A stretch of 64,000 bases of DNA, from the NCBI GenBank assembly GCA_029959615.1, contig JASCOD010000002.1, positions 310,001 to 374,000 on the forward strand, in the 5' to 3' direction. Below are positions 36,601-46,092 of this stretch, piece after piece; position 1 is the first letter of the stretch; every line of letters starts with the position of its first letter. The position numbers were made by a program, and so were the translations under genes. The notes below the pieces were generated by a model, which saw nothing but the letters and a program-made list of their open reading frames with translations, was not told the origin of the DNA and did not search any database. The stretch is from Flavobacteriaceae bacterium PS02338 (GTDB lineage: Bacteria; Bacteroidota; Bacteroidia; Sphingobacteriales; Sphingobacteriaceae).

Positions 36601-36753
36601 GTTTCGGCGCAAAACCTTTGGACTTTAACCAACTATTCTGGCATGGATCCAGAAGTTTCTACAAGAGCAGGTGCGCTTACACCAGGCTTCGATTTCTCGG
36701 CTTTTCCGAGAGCTAATACCATCACTTTTGGTTTAAATATGAATTTGAAATAG
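33622..36753 (+). CDS. SusC-like TonB-dependent transporter without STN domain (PUL2)
   Basis: Outer-membrane importer of 1043 residues. After the signal peptide (ending NAQ, about residue 32) it goes straight into the carboxypeptidase-regulatory-like domain (TVKGKIIDDENLGMPGVNV, about 33-110), then the TonB-box-like EVVVIGYG and plug (about 113-235, with VIRGANS, LYVIDGFPVE and AIYGARGANGVVMITTKTG) and the barrel. It lacks the STN domain present in the other two SusC proteins of the window, in agreement with control by HTCS and not by a sigma/FecR pair. A second ATG at 33640 is equally possible as start. Confidence 0.95.
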   Translation: MQEQNNMIQRFSAKVALTICSLLLVFTAANAQTVKGKIIDDENLGMPGVNVSLQGTKLVVLSDSLGNYSITIPAQKTNPVLVFSMLGFQKQEIAINKRSFINLRLVREINDLSEVVVIGYGTVAKRDLTGAVDKADIKEMQKASVLGFDQSLAGRVAGVNVVSAEGRPGAEADIVIRGANSLTQNNNPLYVIDGFPVEASLSNAIDPKDIESIEILKDASATAIYGARGANGVVMITTKTGKDAKPAINYDGFYGVQSVLKKMDLMDGYEFVKLQGEVFGPESMEDNYFFDGRTLENYRGTGKDFQDEMFRTAAMQKHGLSIMSGNDGTKYNLSFSYTGQDGVVLNTGFDRIQGRFSLDQDVKKWLKVGAKLTYSRSKYSGTFLSDGTATYNILQNTWAYRPVTGSSEFDLSNDLFDPILNANDNFRINPVVAVKNEQNDNIFTFMMANGYLEANILKNLKFRSIIGYSKNNIRNDIFNNSQSRSGNPQTSTLGVNAGQMYDEKSNWLNENTLTYNIKKGQHKFDIMGGFSLQYEDHLYNYTRMQQIPYETLGMSGMDQGTFYSMQAYRNDWRLMSYYSRLNYNYASKYYVTATMRADGSSKFSPQNRWGYFPSASLMWRFSSEEFMKSLKFISDAKLRVSWGATGNNRVGEYASLPQITALRPDRYYFGGELIIGSAKTVMGNPDLKWESTYMTNVGLDVNMFKNRISLTAEVYQKRTKDLLLNAQLPGSSGYLTSFKNIGEVENRGLEITLNTVNIKKRDFMWTSNFNISFNRNKVISLTENQETLATSVWWEYNRDSQPAYIARKGEPVGLMFGFVYEGTYKPDEFTQTGSTYYLKNNIAYPGSRANVRPGDMKYKDINGDGIIDANDRTVIGNGFPVHTGGFNNTFTYKNFDLSVFFQWSYGNDILNANKYMFERYYMPHSNMYASYANRWTTENPTSDIPRVNEGSGSYYSSYGIEDGSYLRLKTVALGYNLPSKVFGKSFLQSLRMYVSAQNLWTLTNYSGMDPEVSTRAGALTPGFDFSAFPRANTITFGLNMNLK

Positions 36754-36761
36754 CATCAGAT

Positions 36762-38393
36762 ATGAAAAATAGAATAATATTATTAAACTTATTTGCTGTG
36801 TTGTTATTGGGTAGTTCTTGTAAGAAATTCTTAGAAACAAACCCTAAAGATTTTTTATCGCCAACGAATTATTTCCGTAACGAGGCCGAAGTAAAAAGTG
36901 CATTGGGAGGTATTTACGTAACGCTTGGCAGCGAGTTTACCTATGGTAGGCACATGGTAATTGACGGTGCCATGGACGATTTGGGCTATTGGAACCAAAC
37001 AGAGGTCAATATCATTGATAGGTTAGCAAGCTGGAATTATACTTCTGCACAACCACAGATTATGATGATGTGGCAACGCCTATATGAAGGCATTGAACGT
37101 GCAAACGTATTACTTGAAAATATCGATAGGGCAGAAATGGATGAGGCCAAACGTGCTAAATACGTTGGTGAAATTAGATTTTTAAGAGCTTATTATCACT
37201 ATCTGTTAACCGATTTGTGGGGCGATGTTCCAGTACGCCTAAAATCGAACCAAACTGTAACAGATGTAAACATTCCTCAAACCAGTTCGAGAGAGGTACT
37301 GCAAATGGTGGTTGCCGAAATCGAGGACGTAATCAATACCAATAGTTTGGAATTGGCATCGGCATATGGTCACAGTAGTAGAGTTAGTATTACTGTAGCT
37401 CAAGCAATGCTGGCTCGTATTTATCTAAAAATGGCTGGTGAATCATTAAAAATTGCAGGTTCTTACGAAAAGGCACTTTTTTGGGCTACAAAAGTGCAGG
37501 AAAGCGGTTTGCACAAGCTTAACCCTAATTATGATGAAATCTTTACCAATCACTCGAAAAACCTCTACGAAACACAATATCGTGAAAGCATGTGGGAGGC
37601 AGATTTTACAGGTAACCCCACTACAGACCCTGGTAAAGGCGATAAATACAGTTGGATAGGAGTAACCAATGGGATCATCTGTTATGATGAGTCGGATGCG
37701 CTGGGCTATTCTTATGGCTACATCCGTATTAGGTTAAAGCTTTGGGATTTATTTGAGGACACTGACAAAAGAAAATATCGCAGTATTGCGCCGCATAGGT
37801 ATAATGTAACCAATGGTCAGCCATTTAACCAAAAATTGACCACCTTCACGGCAGTTGCCGATCGTTGCGCTGCAAAATGGCGTAGGGAAGAAGAGATCTT
37901 GCGACCAAAAGTGAAGAATAATAACGAAACCAATTTTCCAATCATTAGATATTCGGATGTGCTGTTGATGCTTGCAGAGGCAGAAAATGAAATCAATGGA
38001 ACAAGTACTATCGCCCTTGAGGCCATTAATGAAGTAAGGGTACGTGCAGGTGTAAGGCCTTATGCTATGACTTCGGGTACTGGTGTTATTACGCTAACAG
38101 GGCCAGATGATTTGCGACAAGCTATCAGGGATGAAAGGGCTAGGGAGTTATGTTTCGAAGGAATTAGAAAGCATGATTTAATTAGGTGGGGAATTTTTGA
38201 ACAAGCTATGCAGCAAGCGGCTGCAGAACCTTTCCTTTCTGCAAATACTGGAAACGGAAGGACTGCTAATGCTCAACAGCGCACCACAATGGCGGCAATT
38301 GCCAGCAAAATGACTGAGAAATATAGGTTATTCCCGATTCCTCAAAAAGAGCTCAATCTTAACAATCAAATTAAACAGAATAGATTTTGGTAA
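36762..38393 (+). CDS. SusD/RagB-like surface lipoprotein (PUL2)
   Basis: 543 residues. The lipobox GSSC with two following Lys gives a surface lipoprotein. The N-terminal FLETNPKDFLSPTNYFRNEAEVKSALGGIYV and the late segment RDERARELCFEGIRKHDLIRWG plus final YRLFPIPQKELNLN are classic SusD/RagB features. It follows SusC by 8 bp and should form the lid of the transporter, selecting the glycan fragments to be imported. Confidence 0.95.
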   Translation: MKNRIILLNLFAVLLLGSSCKKFLETNPKDFLSPTNYFRNEAEVKSALGGIYVTLGSEFTYGRHMVIDGAMDDLGYWNQTEVNIIDRLASWNYTSAQPQIMMMWQRLYEGIERANVLLENIDRAEMDEAKRAKYVGEIRFLRAYYHYLLTDLWGDVPVRLKSNQTVTDVNIPQTSSREVLQMVVAEIEDVINTNSLELASAYGHSSRVSITVAQAMLARIYLKMAGESLKIAGSYEKALFWATKVQESGLHKLNPNYDEIFTNHSKNLYETQYRESMWEADFTGNPTTDPGKGDKYSWIGVTNGIICYDESDALGYSYGYIRIRLKLWDLFEDTDKRKYRSIAPHRYNVTNGQPFNQKLTTFTAVADRCAAKWRREEEILRPKVKNNNETNFPIIRYSDVLLMLAEAENEINGTSTIALEAINEVRVRAGVRPYAMTSGTGVITLTGPDDLRQAIRDERARELCFEGIRKHDLIRWGIFEQAMQQAAAEPFLSANTGNGRTANAQQRTTMAAIASKMTEKYRLFPIPQKELNLNNQIKQNRFW

Positions 38394-38403
38394 ACGATAA
38401 GTT

Positions 38404-39372
38404 ATGAAGAAATTTTTAATAGCTATATGGGGAATTTTTGCATTGGCGTCTTGTAAGAAAGATGACCTATCTACCCCAGAATTTAACGTAAGTGTAAATA
38501 CTGAAAACGCAACGCAAATAGAAAACGGCATTCCAGTTTTTAAAGTAGGCAGTAGCGTGAGATTTAATTTAGATGGCTTAGCAGATATGATTACTTTTTA
38601 TTCGGGAGAACCTGGGATGATGTACCAACATCGAGATCGAATCAATATCCAAGGTTTGCCGTATTTGCAGTTCAATACACAAATGGAAAATGGAAATATG
38701 CCATCTGGATTTTTCCATGTGTTGCTGTCTTCAGATTTTGTAGGCTTTACAAAGGATAGGGTTCAAGATGCTGAAAATATCACTAAAGCCACTTGGGTTG
38801 AGGTGACCAATCAAGCGAACTTGCCAACTACGCAAACCACACAGCTGTCTCCAAAAATAGATTTATCGGCTTTTGTAGGTAAACCTTTGTATATCGCCTT
38901 TAAATACGATAGACCAGTAAATACAGATTTTCCCCGTTATCAGGTAAGAAATTTTAGAGTAGCTAATGAAGCTGATGGCACTGCCTATGAAATTGTAAAT
39001 ACAGGTAATGCAGGCTGGACTGCCTTTGATTTCAATGCCCGTGCTACAGAAGATCCGTATTTGGCAACTGGCGGAGGAACAGCTAATCGCATCTGGGACT
39101 TTAGGAACGCAATTGGCGATGATAGGATCAGTATTGGGTACAACAGTACTTTGGCAAGTAATGATTGGGCAGTTACCCGTGCCTTAGACCTTACTTCAAT
39201 TACACCTGATGAGGGAAGGGGAATTAAGGCTTATAATGATGATCGATTGCGAGAATATCAGTTTGTTTACAATAAGACAGGGACTTTTACAGTCAGCTTT
39301 TTGGCTACTAATTCGAGCTATGAAAATGCGAAATCATCAGTAAAAGAAGTGAAAATTAAAGTGATTAATTAA
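38404..39372 (+). CDS. DUF5017-like surface lipoprotein, probable glycan-binding protein
   Basis: 322 residues with lipobox ALASC and two Lys after the Cys. An Ig-like first part includes VRFNLDGLADMITFYSGEPG, the signature I associate with DUF5017 proteins found beside SusD; a C-terminal PKD-like segment (YQFVYNKTGTFTVSFLATN) follows. No catalytic residues are seen. The place right after SusD (10 bp) is that of the surface glycan-binding proteins of PULs, so a binding role is inferred. Confidence 0.75.
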   Translation: MKKFLIAIWGIFALASCKKDDLSTPEFNVSVNTENATQIENGIPVFKVGSSVRFNLDGLADMITFYSGEPGMMYQHRDRINIQGLPYLQFNTQMENGNMPSGFFHVLLSSDFVGFTKDRVQDAENITKATWVEVTNQANLPTTQTTQLSPKIDLSAFVGKPLYIAFKYDRPVNTDFPRYQVRNFRVANEADGTAYEIVNTGNAGWTAFDFNARATEDPYLATGGGTANRIWDFRNAIGDDRISIGYNSTLASNDWAVTRALDLTSITPDEGRGIKAYNDDRLREYQFVYNKTGTFTVSFLATNSSYENAKSSVKEVKIKVIN

Positions 39373-39383
39373 TTGTATAAACC

Positions 39384-40634
39384 ATGAAACGTAAAGTAAT
39401 TTTGCCGATACTCTTTTTAAGCATCAGCTTGCTGTTGGCTTTTGTAGCCGATCCTAATGAGCTTTCATTCATCAACCAGAACTTTTCAGCTTCAGAAAAG
39501 CAGTTGACCAAATTGTTGGATACTGCTAATCAGATTGATAGTTTATATCCTCGTACCACAAATTCGGAAGGTAGAGTAGTATTTACCAATATGTACGAAT
39601 GGACCTCAGGCTTCTTTGCCGGCAGTTTGTGGTATGGTTACGAAGGAACTCAGAACGAAAACCTGAAAAATGAAGCCATCAAATGGACTGAAAAGTTAGA
39701 GCCGCTCAAAAACTTTACCGAACATCATGATTTGGGTTTTATGGTGTATTGCAGTTATGGTAATGCTTACCGATTGACCAAAAACGAAAAGTATAAAGAA
39801 ATATTGGTACAATCGGCAAAATCCTTAAGTACCCGTTTCAGTGAAAAAACAGGTGTTATTAAATCTTGGGATAAGTTTGGTTCTTGGGATGGCAAAGGCC
39901 GCTACGATTTTCCTGTGATCATCGACAATATGATGAATTTGGAGTTGTTGTTTTTCGCTTCCAAAGTTACAGGTGATGAACGCTACAGAAAGATTGCTTT
40001 AAGCCACGCAGAAAATACCATGAAACATCAAATTAGAGCTGATTTTAGCTCATACCACGTGGTGTGTTACGATAGCCAGACAGGAAAGGTACTTTCTCGC
40101 GAAACCGTACAGGGTTATGCCAATAATTCTACTTGGGCAAGGGGGCAGTCGTGGGGCATATACGGCTTTACCATGACCTACCGCGAAACGCAGGATCCAC
40201 GCTATTTAAATGTAGCAACTAAAATGGCAGATTACTACATTAACCACGAAGATCTGCCTTCGGATTACGTAGCTTATTGGGATTTCAACGCCAACCAAAA
40301 CGGTTATACACCATCCATTCGTTCAAAGGCGAAGGAAATGCCAACCAATTATCGAGATGCTTCGGCCGCCGCAGTTACTGCATCAGCTTTGCTAGAATTG
40401 AGTACCTTTAAGGGAGTTGATGCTAAAAAATATAGAGCAGCAGGTGTGAAGATTTTGAAGAGTTTAAGTAGCTCGGCATACTTTGCAAAATATGGAACTA
40501 ATGGAGGTTTTCTGTTAAGACACAGCGTTGGTAGCATTGCCCACGGTGTAGAAATAGATGTGCCTCTGGTATATGCAGATTATTATTATTTGGAAGCCTT
40601 GAACAGATATAAAAAGATATTGTCGGGAGCTTAA
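39384..40634 (+). CDS. GH88 unsaturated glucuronyl/galacturonyl hydrolase
   Basis: 416 residues, signal-anchored or exported (hydrophobic residues 5-20). The (alpha/alpha)6 barrel motifs of GH88 are present: WTSGFFAGSLWY, HHDLGFM with Asp116, IDNMMNLELL with Asp181, NNSTWARGQSWGIYGF and RDASAAAVTASALLEL. Asp116 and Asp181 correspond to the two essential aspartates. The enzyme hydrates the 4,5-unsaturated uronic acid left at non-reducing ends by polysaccharide lyases and releases it. The lyase-like gene immediately downstream (11 bp) is the natural partner. The substrate of PUL2 must therefore carry uronic acid. Confidence 0.92.
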   Translation: MKRKVILPILFLSISLLLAFVADPNELSFINQNFSASEKQLTKLLDTANQIDSLYPRTTNSEGRVVFTNMYEWTSGFFAGSLWYGYEGTQNENLKNEAIKWTEKLEPLKNFTEHHDLGFMVYCSYGNAYRLTKNEKYKEILVQSAKSLSTRFSEKTGVIKSWDKFGSWDGKGRYDFPVIIDNMMNLELLFFASKVTGDERYRKIALSHAENTMKHQIRADFSSYHVVCYDSQTGKVLSRETVQGYANNSTWARGQSWGIYGFTMTYRETQDPRYLNVATKMADYYINHEDLPSDYVAYWDFNANQNGYTPSIRSKAKEMPTNYRDASAAAVTASALLELSTFKGVDAKKYRAAGVKILKSLSSSAYFAKYGTNGGFLLRHSVGSIAHGVEIDVPLVYADYYYLEALNRYKKILSGA

Positions 40635-40645
40635 GCTAATTTATC

Positions 40646-42502
40646 ATGAGAATTTTAACCCTTATTGTCGCTCTTTTTACGGCTAGTTTTGCTTTGGCGC
40701 AACAGAAAATAGATGTATCTAAAATTAAGGCACATCCAAGGTTGTTGTTATTGGCTGATGAAGAAAACGCCATCAAAAGCGAGATTAAAAATGATAAAGC
40801 TTGGGCAGATGTAAATTATGCCATCATCCAAGAATGTAATGCCATTTTACAGTTGGCGCCTATCGAAAGAAAAATGATAGGCAGACGCTTGTTGCAAACC
40901 TCTAGAGAAGCATTGAGGCGAGTGTTTTTCCTTTCTTATGCTTGGCGGATGACTGGCAGAGAAGAGTATTTCAAAAAGTGTGAAGAAGAACTGTTCGCTG
41001 TATCCAAATTTGATGACTGGAACCCCGAACATTTTTTAGATGTTGCAGAAATGACTTTAGCAGTGGCTATTGGTTACGATTGGTTGTATCCAAAATTATC
41101 TCAAAGCTCGAAAGATATCATCAGCAAAGCCATTATCGAAAAAGGTTTAACACCAGCTTTAAACCCGAAATACAATGGATGGCAACGAGGAAAAAACAAC
41201 TGGAACCAAGTATGCAATACTGGAATTACGTTTGGTGCGTTGGCAGTTTTCGAGCAGCAACCCGAAGTTGCTACTCAAATCATAGAGAAAGCAATCCAAA
41301 GCATCAAATTACCCATGGCAGCTTATGCTCCGGCAGGAAATTACATGGAAGGCTATAGTTATTGGGCTTATGGCACTTCTTTCAACGTGTTTTTTATCAA
41401 TGCCTTGGAGAAGATATTTGGTACTGATTTCGGTTTAGCTAATGAACCAGGGTTTCTACAAACAGCATTATTCTATCAGAACCTAATTGGTACTTCGGGT
41501 ACACCTTTTAACTACGGCGATGCAGGTGGTAACGAAGGCTTACAACCTGCTATGTTCTGGTTTGCAGATAAGCTGAAAGATAATTCGTTGTTGTTTATCG
41601 AAAAGGAGTACCTACAAACTTCAAAATACAATGTAAAAACTAATCGCTTATTACCAGCTGCTATGATTTGGGGAAAAGGAGTGAAGCTGGGTGAAATGAC
41701 AGCACCAAAAATTAATTTGTGGTTTGGCAAAGCAGAAAATGAAATTGCAGTGCTGAGAAGCGGTTGGGAAAAAACTAAAGATATTTACGTAGGCTTTAAA
41801 GGAGGTACAGCTTCTGTAGGTCATGCACATATGGACGCAGGTTCTTTTGTGCTAGATATGGATGGCGTAAGATGGGCTTCTGAGTTGGGTATGCAGCAAT
41901 ATAATTCCTTGGAATCAGCTGGTTTGAGCATTTGGGATATGAGTCAAAAATCACAGCGTTGGCAAGTCTTTCGTCTTAACAATCATTCGCATAATACTTT
42001 AACGGTTAACGGAAAGTTACACAACATGGTAGGCAATGCAAAATTGGTTTCGAAGTCTAATGAAGCAAATAATACCAATGCAGTTTTTGACCTTTCTCCA
42101 GTATTTCAGCCTGATTTACAGAAAGCACAGCGAGGAATTGCGATTATCGATAAAACTTATGTAACGATTAGGGACGAAATTAGTGCAGGAGATAAAGAAG
42201 TGATAGTGAGATGGGCAATGCTTACACCAGCCAAAATAGAAAATTTAAAAGGTAACGAAGCTATATTAATTAACAAAGGCAAGCAATTGAAATTTTACGT
42301 AGAAGGTTTAGAGGGAGTGAAACTACAGACGTGGAGTACCGATCCGCCACAAAATTACGACGCCCCCAATCCTGGAACGACTTTGCTTGGCTTTGAGTTA
42401 AAATTGCCTGCCAATAGTATAAAATCTTTCAATGTCGTATTCGTTACTGCTGACGGAAAAACAATAGATAAAGCGAAATTAAAACCACTATCAAATTGGT
42501 AA
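40646..42502 (+). CDS. heparinase II/III-type polysaccharide lyase
   Basis: 618 residues with a signal peptide ending ALAQ (about residue 19). An N-terminal (alpha/alpha) toroid with conserved GKNNWNQVCNTG and AGNYMEGYSYWAYG is followed by a heparinase II/III-like beta-sandwich (from about residue 365, GGTASVGHAHMDAGSFVLDMDGVRW). The Asn, Tyr and His in these blocks are at positions used for beta-elimination in this superfamily. Lyases of this fold act on heparin, alginate, hyaluronan-like and glucuronate-capped glycans; the precise PL family is not decided. It pairs with GH88, which would process its unsaturated product. The next gene begins 2 bp after the stop. Confidence 0.82.
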   Translation: MRILTLIVALFTASFALAQQKIDVSKIKAHPRLLLLADEENAIKSEIKNDKAWADVNYAIIQECNAILQLAPIERKMIGRRLLQTSREALRRVFFLSYAWRMTGREEYFKKCEEELFAVSKFDDWNPEHFLDVAEMTLAVAIGYDWLYPKLSQSSKDIISKAIIEKGLTPALNPKYNGWQRGKNNWNQVCNTGITFGALAVFEQQPEVATQIIEKAIQSIKLPMAAYAPAGNYMEGYSYWAYGTSFNVFFINALEKIFGTDFGLANEPGFLQTALFYQNLIGTSGTPFNYGDAGGNEGLQPAMFWFADKLKDNSLLFIEKEYLQTSKYNVKTNRLLPAAMIWGKGVKLGEMTAPKINLWFGKAENEIAVLRSGWEKTKDIYVGFKGGTASVGHAHMDAGSFVLDMDGVRWASELGMQQYNSLESAGLSIWDMSQKSQRWQVFRLNNHSHNTLTVNGKLHNMVGNAKLVSKSNEANNTNAVFDLSPVFQPDLQKAQRGIAIIDKTYVTIRDEISAGDKEVIVRWAMLTPAKIENLKGNEAILINKGKQLKFYVEGLEGVKLQTWSTDPPQNYDAPNPGTTLLGFELKLPANSIKSFNVVFVTADGKTIDKAKLKPLSNW

Positions 42503-42504
42503 AT

Positions 42505-44439
42505 ATGAAGACAAGAATTTGGTTGTTATTTCTTCTCGGTTCACTTGCTACAACCACAAAAGCTGACGTAACCTTACCCAAGCTCATCAGCAATGGTATG
42601 ATCCTGCAACGAGATCAAAAAGTAAAGCTGTGGGGTTGGGCATTGCCAGGAGAGGAAATTCGCATAGAATTTAACGGACAAACTTTAAAAACTACCTGCT
42701 CAGAAAATCAAAGATGGGAAGCAATCTTAGCGCCAATGAAAGCTGGCGGCCCGTACCAAATGACTATCTCTGGCAAAAATAATATCATTTTAAAAGACAT
42801 CCTTTTAGGAGATGTTTGGTTATGCTCTGGCCAATCGAATATGGAGTTTTTGCTATCTAAGTCGAAAGAACTTTATAAGGGAGAAGTAGCAAATTCTACG
42901 AATAACCAGATCCGAGAGTTCTCAGTTAAAAGCTCGTCTAGTTATGCTATCCGTAAAGATGTGCTGGATGGAACTTGGAAAAATGCTAATCCGCAAAATG
43001 TGTTAGGCTTTAGTGCAGTAGGTTATTTCTTTGCACTTAATCTTTATCAAAAATATAAAGTGCCAATTGGTATCATCCATTCTAGTTTTTCGGGTTCACC
43101 TGCTGAGGCTTGGATGAGTGACGAGGCCCTACAAAGCTATCCTCATTATCTGAAAAAAGCCGCTCCCTACAAAGATGAAGCCTATGTAAAAAGTGTCTTG
43201 GCAAAAGATAAGCAAACGAACGACGATTGGTTTGCCGAAATGAACAAGAATGATAAAGGTTTAAGTGGTAGAAATCCAATTTGGTCTAAATCAGATATGG
43301 ATGCTGCCGATTGGAAAAGCTTAAAGGTACCAGGTGTGTGGGAAGATCAGGGTGTAGAAGTGGATGGGGTAGTTTGGTTACGTAAAAAGGTAAACGTATC
43401 GGCTGAAATGCTTATAAAGTCAGTTTTCTTAGAGCTTGGTTTAATTGATGATATCGATTCTACGTATGTGAATGGTAAATTCATCGGCACCAAAAACAAT
43501 AGATATTTAGCTCGTCGTTATGAAATTCCACAAGGTTTGTTGAAAGAGGGTGAGAATACGATTGTAGTTCGGGTAGTAGATAAAGAAGGTAAAGGTGGAA
43601 TTATTGCTGGAAAGCAATATCGTTTGATAAACGAAAATAAAGAAATTGACCTGTCAGGCGATTGGTTATACAAAGTTGGTTACACGATGCCAGCTATGCC
43701 AGTGAGTACTTTTTTGCGCTTAGATTATCTGCCTGGCATCCAATATTACAGCAAATTACAACCGATAGCTGGCTATACGATCAAAGGAGCAGCTTGGTAT
43801 CAGGGCGAAGCCAACACTGGAAAACCAGACGAATACAGAACTTTGTTGCCGGCCATGATCAAAGATTGGCGTTCCCTTTGGGGACAAGGCGATTTTCCTT
43901 TCCTCATTGTGCAATTGGCCAATTATATGGCACCGCCAACAGAGCCACAAGAAGGTGGTTGGCCAAGGTTAAGAGAAGCACAGCAGTTTGTGGCTAACAC
44001 AGTGCCTAATGCAGGTTTAGCGTTAGCTATTGACGTAGGCGAAACAAATGACATTCATCCCCTAAATAAAAAAGATGTAGGACACAGGCTGGCATTAAGT
44101 GCGTTTAAAGTGGCTTACGGAGATAAGAATGCCGAAGATCCAATAACACAATACGATAAAATGAGTATAGATGGAAACAAGATTGTGGTCTCTTTTAAAA
44201 ACTTAAATAAAGGCTTGCAAGCCAAAAATGGAGTATTGAAACAATTTGCCGTAGCAGGGGCTGATAAAAAATTCTATTGGGCCAAGGCAATCATTAAAAA
44301 TGGAAAGGTAGAAGTATGGAGCGACAAGGTAACGCAGCCAATTGCAGTGCGTTATGCTTGGGCCAATAATCCCGAAGGAAGTAACTTATATAACCTAAAT
44401 GGCCTGCCGGTAGCGCCTTTTAGATCCGATAACTGGTAA
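42505..44439 (+). CDS. sialate O-acetylesterase-like esterase with GH2-type jelly-roll insert
   Basis: 644 residues with a signal peptide (cut near residue 20). SGNH/SASA esterase halves flank an inserted sugar-binding jelly roll (about residues 260-400, with VPGVWEDQGVEVDGVVWLRKKV). The nucleophile is Ser111 in CSGQSNME and the catalytic His is His518 in NDIHPLNK; Gly-X-Asn block motifs such as KGAAWYQGEAN are also present. It should remove O-acetyl groups from sugars. The name sialate reflects the family only; in PULs such enzymes deacetylate many plant and microbial glycans. The ATG at 42505 is preferred to TTG at 42496, which overlaps the lyase stop. Confidence 0.88.
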   Translation: MKTRIWLLFLLGSLATTTKADVTLPKLISNGMILQRDQKVKLWGWALPGEEIRIEFNGQTLKTTCSENQRWEAILAPMKAGGPYQMTISGKNNIILKDILLGDVWLCSGQSNMEFLLSKSKELYKGEVANSTNNQIREFSVKSSSSYAIRKDVLDGTWKNANPQNVLGFSAVGYFFALNLYQKYKVPIGIIHSSFSGSPAEAWMSDEALQSYPHYLKKAAPYKDEAYVKSVLAKDKQTNDDWFAEMNKNDKGLSGRNPIWSKSDMDAADWKSLKVPGVWEDQGVEVDGVVWLRKKVNVSAEMLIKSVFLELGLIDDIDSTYVNGKFIGTKNNRYLARRYEIPQGLLKEGENTIVVRVVDKEGKGGIIAGKQYRLINENKEIDLSGDWLYKVGYTMPAMPVSTFLRLDYLPGIQYYSKLQPIAGYTIKGAAWYQGEANTGKPDEYRTLLPAMIKDWRSLWGQGDFPFLIVQLANYMAPPTEPQEGGWPRLREAQQFVANTVPNAGLALAIDVGETNDIHPLNKKDVGHRLALSAFKVAYGDKNAEDPITQYDKMSIDGNKIVVSFKNLNKGLQAKNGVLKQFAVAGADKKFYWAKAIIKNGKVEVWSDKVTQPIAVRYAWANNPEGSNLYNLNGLPVAPFRSDNW

Positions 44440-44465
44440 ATCAAAAAAAGAAAGGAACCATTCAC

Positions 44466-45992
44466 ATGATTTGTAAAAACAACATCATAAGGACTTTTAT
44501 TGCCCTAACTTTTCTAGGGCTTGGCTTAGTTTCTTGTAAAAAGAAAGCCACTGAGGAGGTAATTACTCCACAAAAGGAAATACCTAAACCTGATGTGCAG
44601 CAAGTCGTGGCTGCTCGTGCCGTCAATAATTTTGAGTTTCTAAAAGGTGCAGATATCAGTCATGTAACTTGGATGGAGAATTCAAACCGATTCTTCTTCA
44701 ATACCACAGATCAGCAAGATTTATTTCTGATGATGAAGGAACGTGGTTTAAATAGCATTAGGTTGCGAGTTTGGGTTAATCCAGCTGGGCCATCTTACTA
44801 TAGTGGTATTGCTGATGTGGTGGCAAAGGCAGTAAGAGCAAAAGCGAATGGACTTTCAATAACCTTATCGTTCCATTACAGCGATAGCTGGGCAGACTTT
44901 AAACAACAAAATATTCCAGCTGCTTGGGCTAGTTACAATTTAACGCAAATGAAAACCGCGTTAGCTGCGCACACAACAGATTGTTTAAATGCACTGAAGG
45001 CAGTTGGTATCACTCCTAAGTTTGTGCAGGTTGGCAACGAAACAGATTACGGGATGCTTTGGCCAATGGGCGATATAAGGATTGCAGGAAACATGGCTAA
45101 TTATGCGGCTCTACACAAAGCTGGGTATGATGCGATAAAAGCAGTAGATAGTTCAATTAAAGTGATGGTGCAATTTTCTGATGGAGATGATAACGATAAG
45201 TGCGAAGCTGTCTTGAACGGGCTAATTGCTAACGGAGCTACTTTTGATATGATAGGTATTTCAGTATATCCAGTATTGGAAACCTACGAACAGAATATAG
45301 AAGACAGCTTAGATAATTTGGAAACTTTGATCGCTACTTATAATAAAGAGGTGATGGTAGTAGAGTGTGGCTATTATCAAAATGATCCTAAACGGACAAG
45401 AGAAATGATTTTTAGGTTGTTGGATGGTGTACATGCTTTGCCAAACGAAAAAGGTTTGGGTGTTTACTACTGGGAACCGCAATATTACCATCGTCCGCCA
45501 ATAAATAAAAGTACTTTCGATGCCACAACTAAAAGCCCTACGGTTGGCTTAGATGGCTTTTCTTTAGTGAAAAATCCAGGCTTTGAGGTAGATGAAACAG
45601 CAGCTTCTTCACCAGCACAGTGGCAAACTGCGGGCAGTAATCCAGATGCCAATTATTTGGAAACCAATCCACATACAGGAGCTTACAGATTAACGCACTT
45701 TAAGAATAGTGGCTTTAACGTACAGACCAATCAAACTATTACTGGCCTTACCAACGGGATGTATACCCTACAGGCTTGGGTAAGAAGCGGTTCAGGTTTG
45801 ATAGAGAACTATCTTTTTGCCCGTGATTTTGGCAGTGTACAAATGAAAATAGATATTACACCAAGTGCAACGTGGACAAAACTTCGCATAGAAAACATTA
45901 ACGTTACCAATGGACAATGTATCATTGGGCTGTACACCAGAGGCAACAACGTATACAGTAGCGTAGATAACTTCCAATTTTTTAAACAATAA
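44466..45992 (+). CDS. GH53 endo-beta-1,4-galactanase with C-terminal carbohydrate-binding module
   Basis: 508 residues. Lipobox LVSC with Lys-Lys-Lys indicates a surface lipoprotein. The GH53 barrel runs from about residue 55 to 360 with GADISHVTWME, SIRLRVWVNP, LSFHYSDSWADF, acid/base Glu192 in VQVGNETDYGMLWP and nucleophile Glu300 in VVECGYY. A C-terminal jelly roll (about 368-508, starting LVKNPGFEVDE) looks like a CBM; CBM61 is the usual partner of GH53 but the family is not proven. The enzyme cuts beta-1,4-galactan, the side chain of type I arabinogalactan and rhamnogalacturonan I, and so gives the clearest substrate clue of PUL2. Confidence 0.92.
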   Translation: MICKNNIIRTFIALTFLGLGLVSCKKKATEEVITPQKEIPKPDVQQVVAARAVNNFEFLKGADISHVTWMENSNRFFFNTTDQQDLFLMMKERGLNSIRLRVWVNPAGPSYYSGIADVVAKAVRAKANGLSITLSFHYSDSWADFKQQNIPAAWASYNLTQMKTALAAHTTDCLNALKAVGITPKFVQVGNETDYGMLWPMGDIRIAGNMANYAALHKAGYDAIKAVDSSIKVMVQFSDGDDNDKCEAVLNGLIANGATFDMIGISVYPVLETYEQNIEDSLDNLETLIATYNKEVMVVECGYYQNDPKRTREMIFRLLDGVHALPNEKGLGVYYWEPQYYHRPPINKSTFDATTKSPTVGLDGFSLVKNPGFEVDETAASSPAQWQTAGSNPDANYLETNPHTGAYRLTHFKNSGFNVQTNQTITGLTNGMYTLQAWVRSGSGLIENYLFARDFGSVQMKIDITPSATWTKLRIENINVTNGQCIIGLYTRGNNVYSSVDNFQFFKQ

Positions 45993-46092
45993 TCAAGAAG
46001 TGCTCAGTAACTAGTTGTCGGTAGTCAGTTTGGATGTACAAAATGAACGATTAACCAATTAACCGAATAAACAGTTAACCAAAATTAAAAAT

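Noticed and set aside
40646..42502. Calling this lyase heparinase and PUL2 a heparin locus
   Set aside because: Only the fold superfamily is supported. No sulfatase or sulfation-linked gene is present, and GH53 points to a galactan.
43662..43997. 111-codon plus-strand frame inside the esterase gene
   Set aside because: It is in another frame of a gene with intact catalytic motifs on both sides, and shows no domain.
42505..44439. Sialic acid use by PUL2
   Set aside because: The esterase family is named after sialate, but no sialidase, lyase for sialic acid or sialic acid transporter is nearby.
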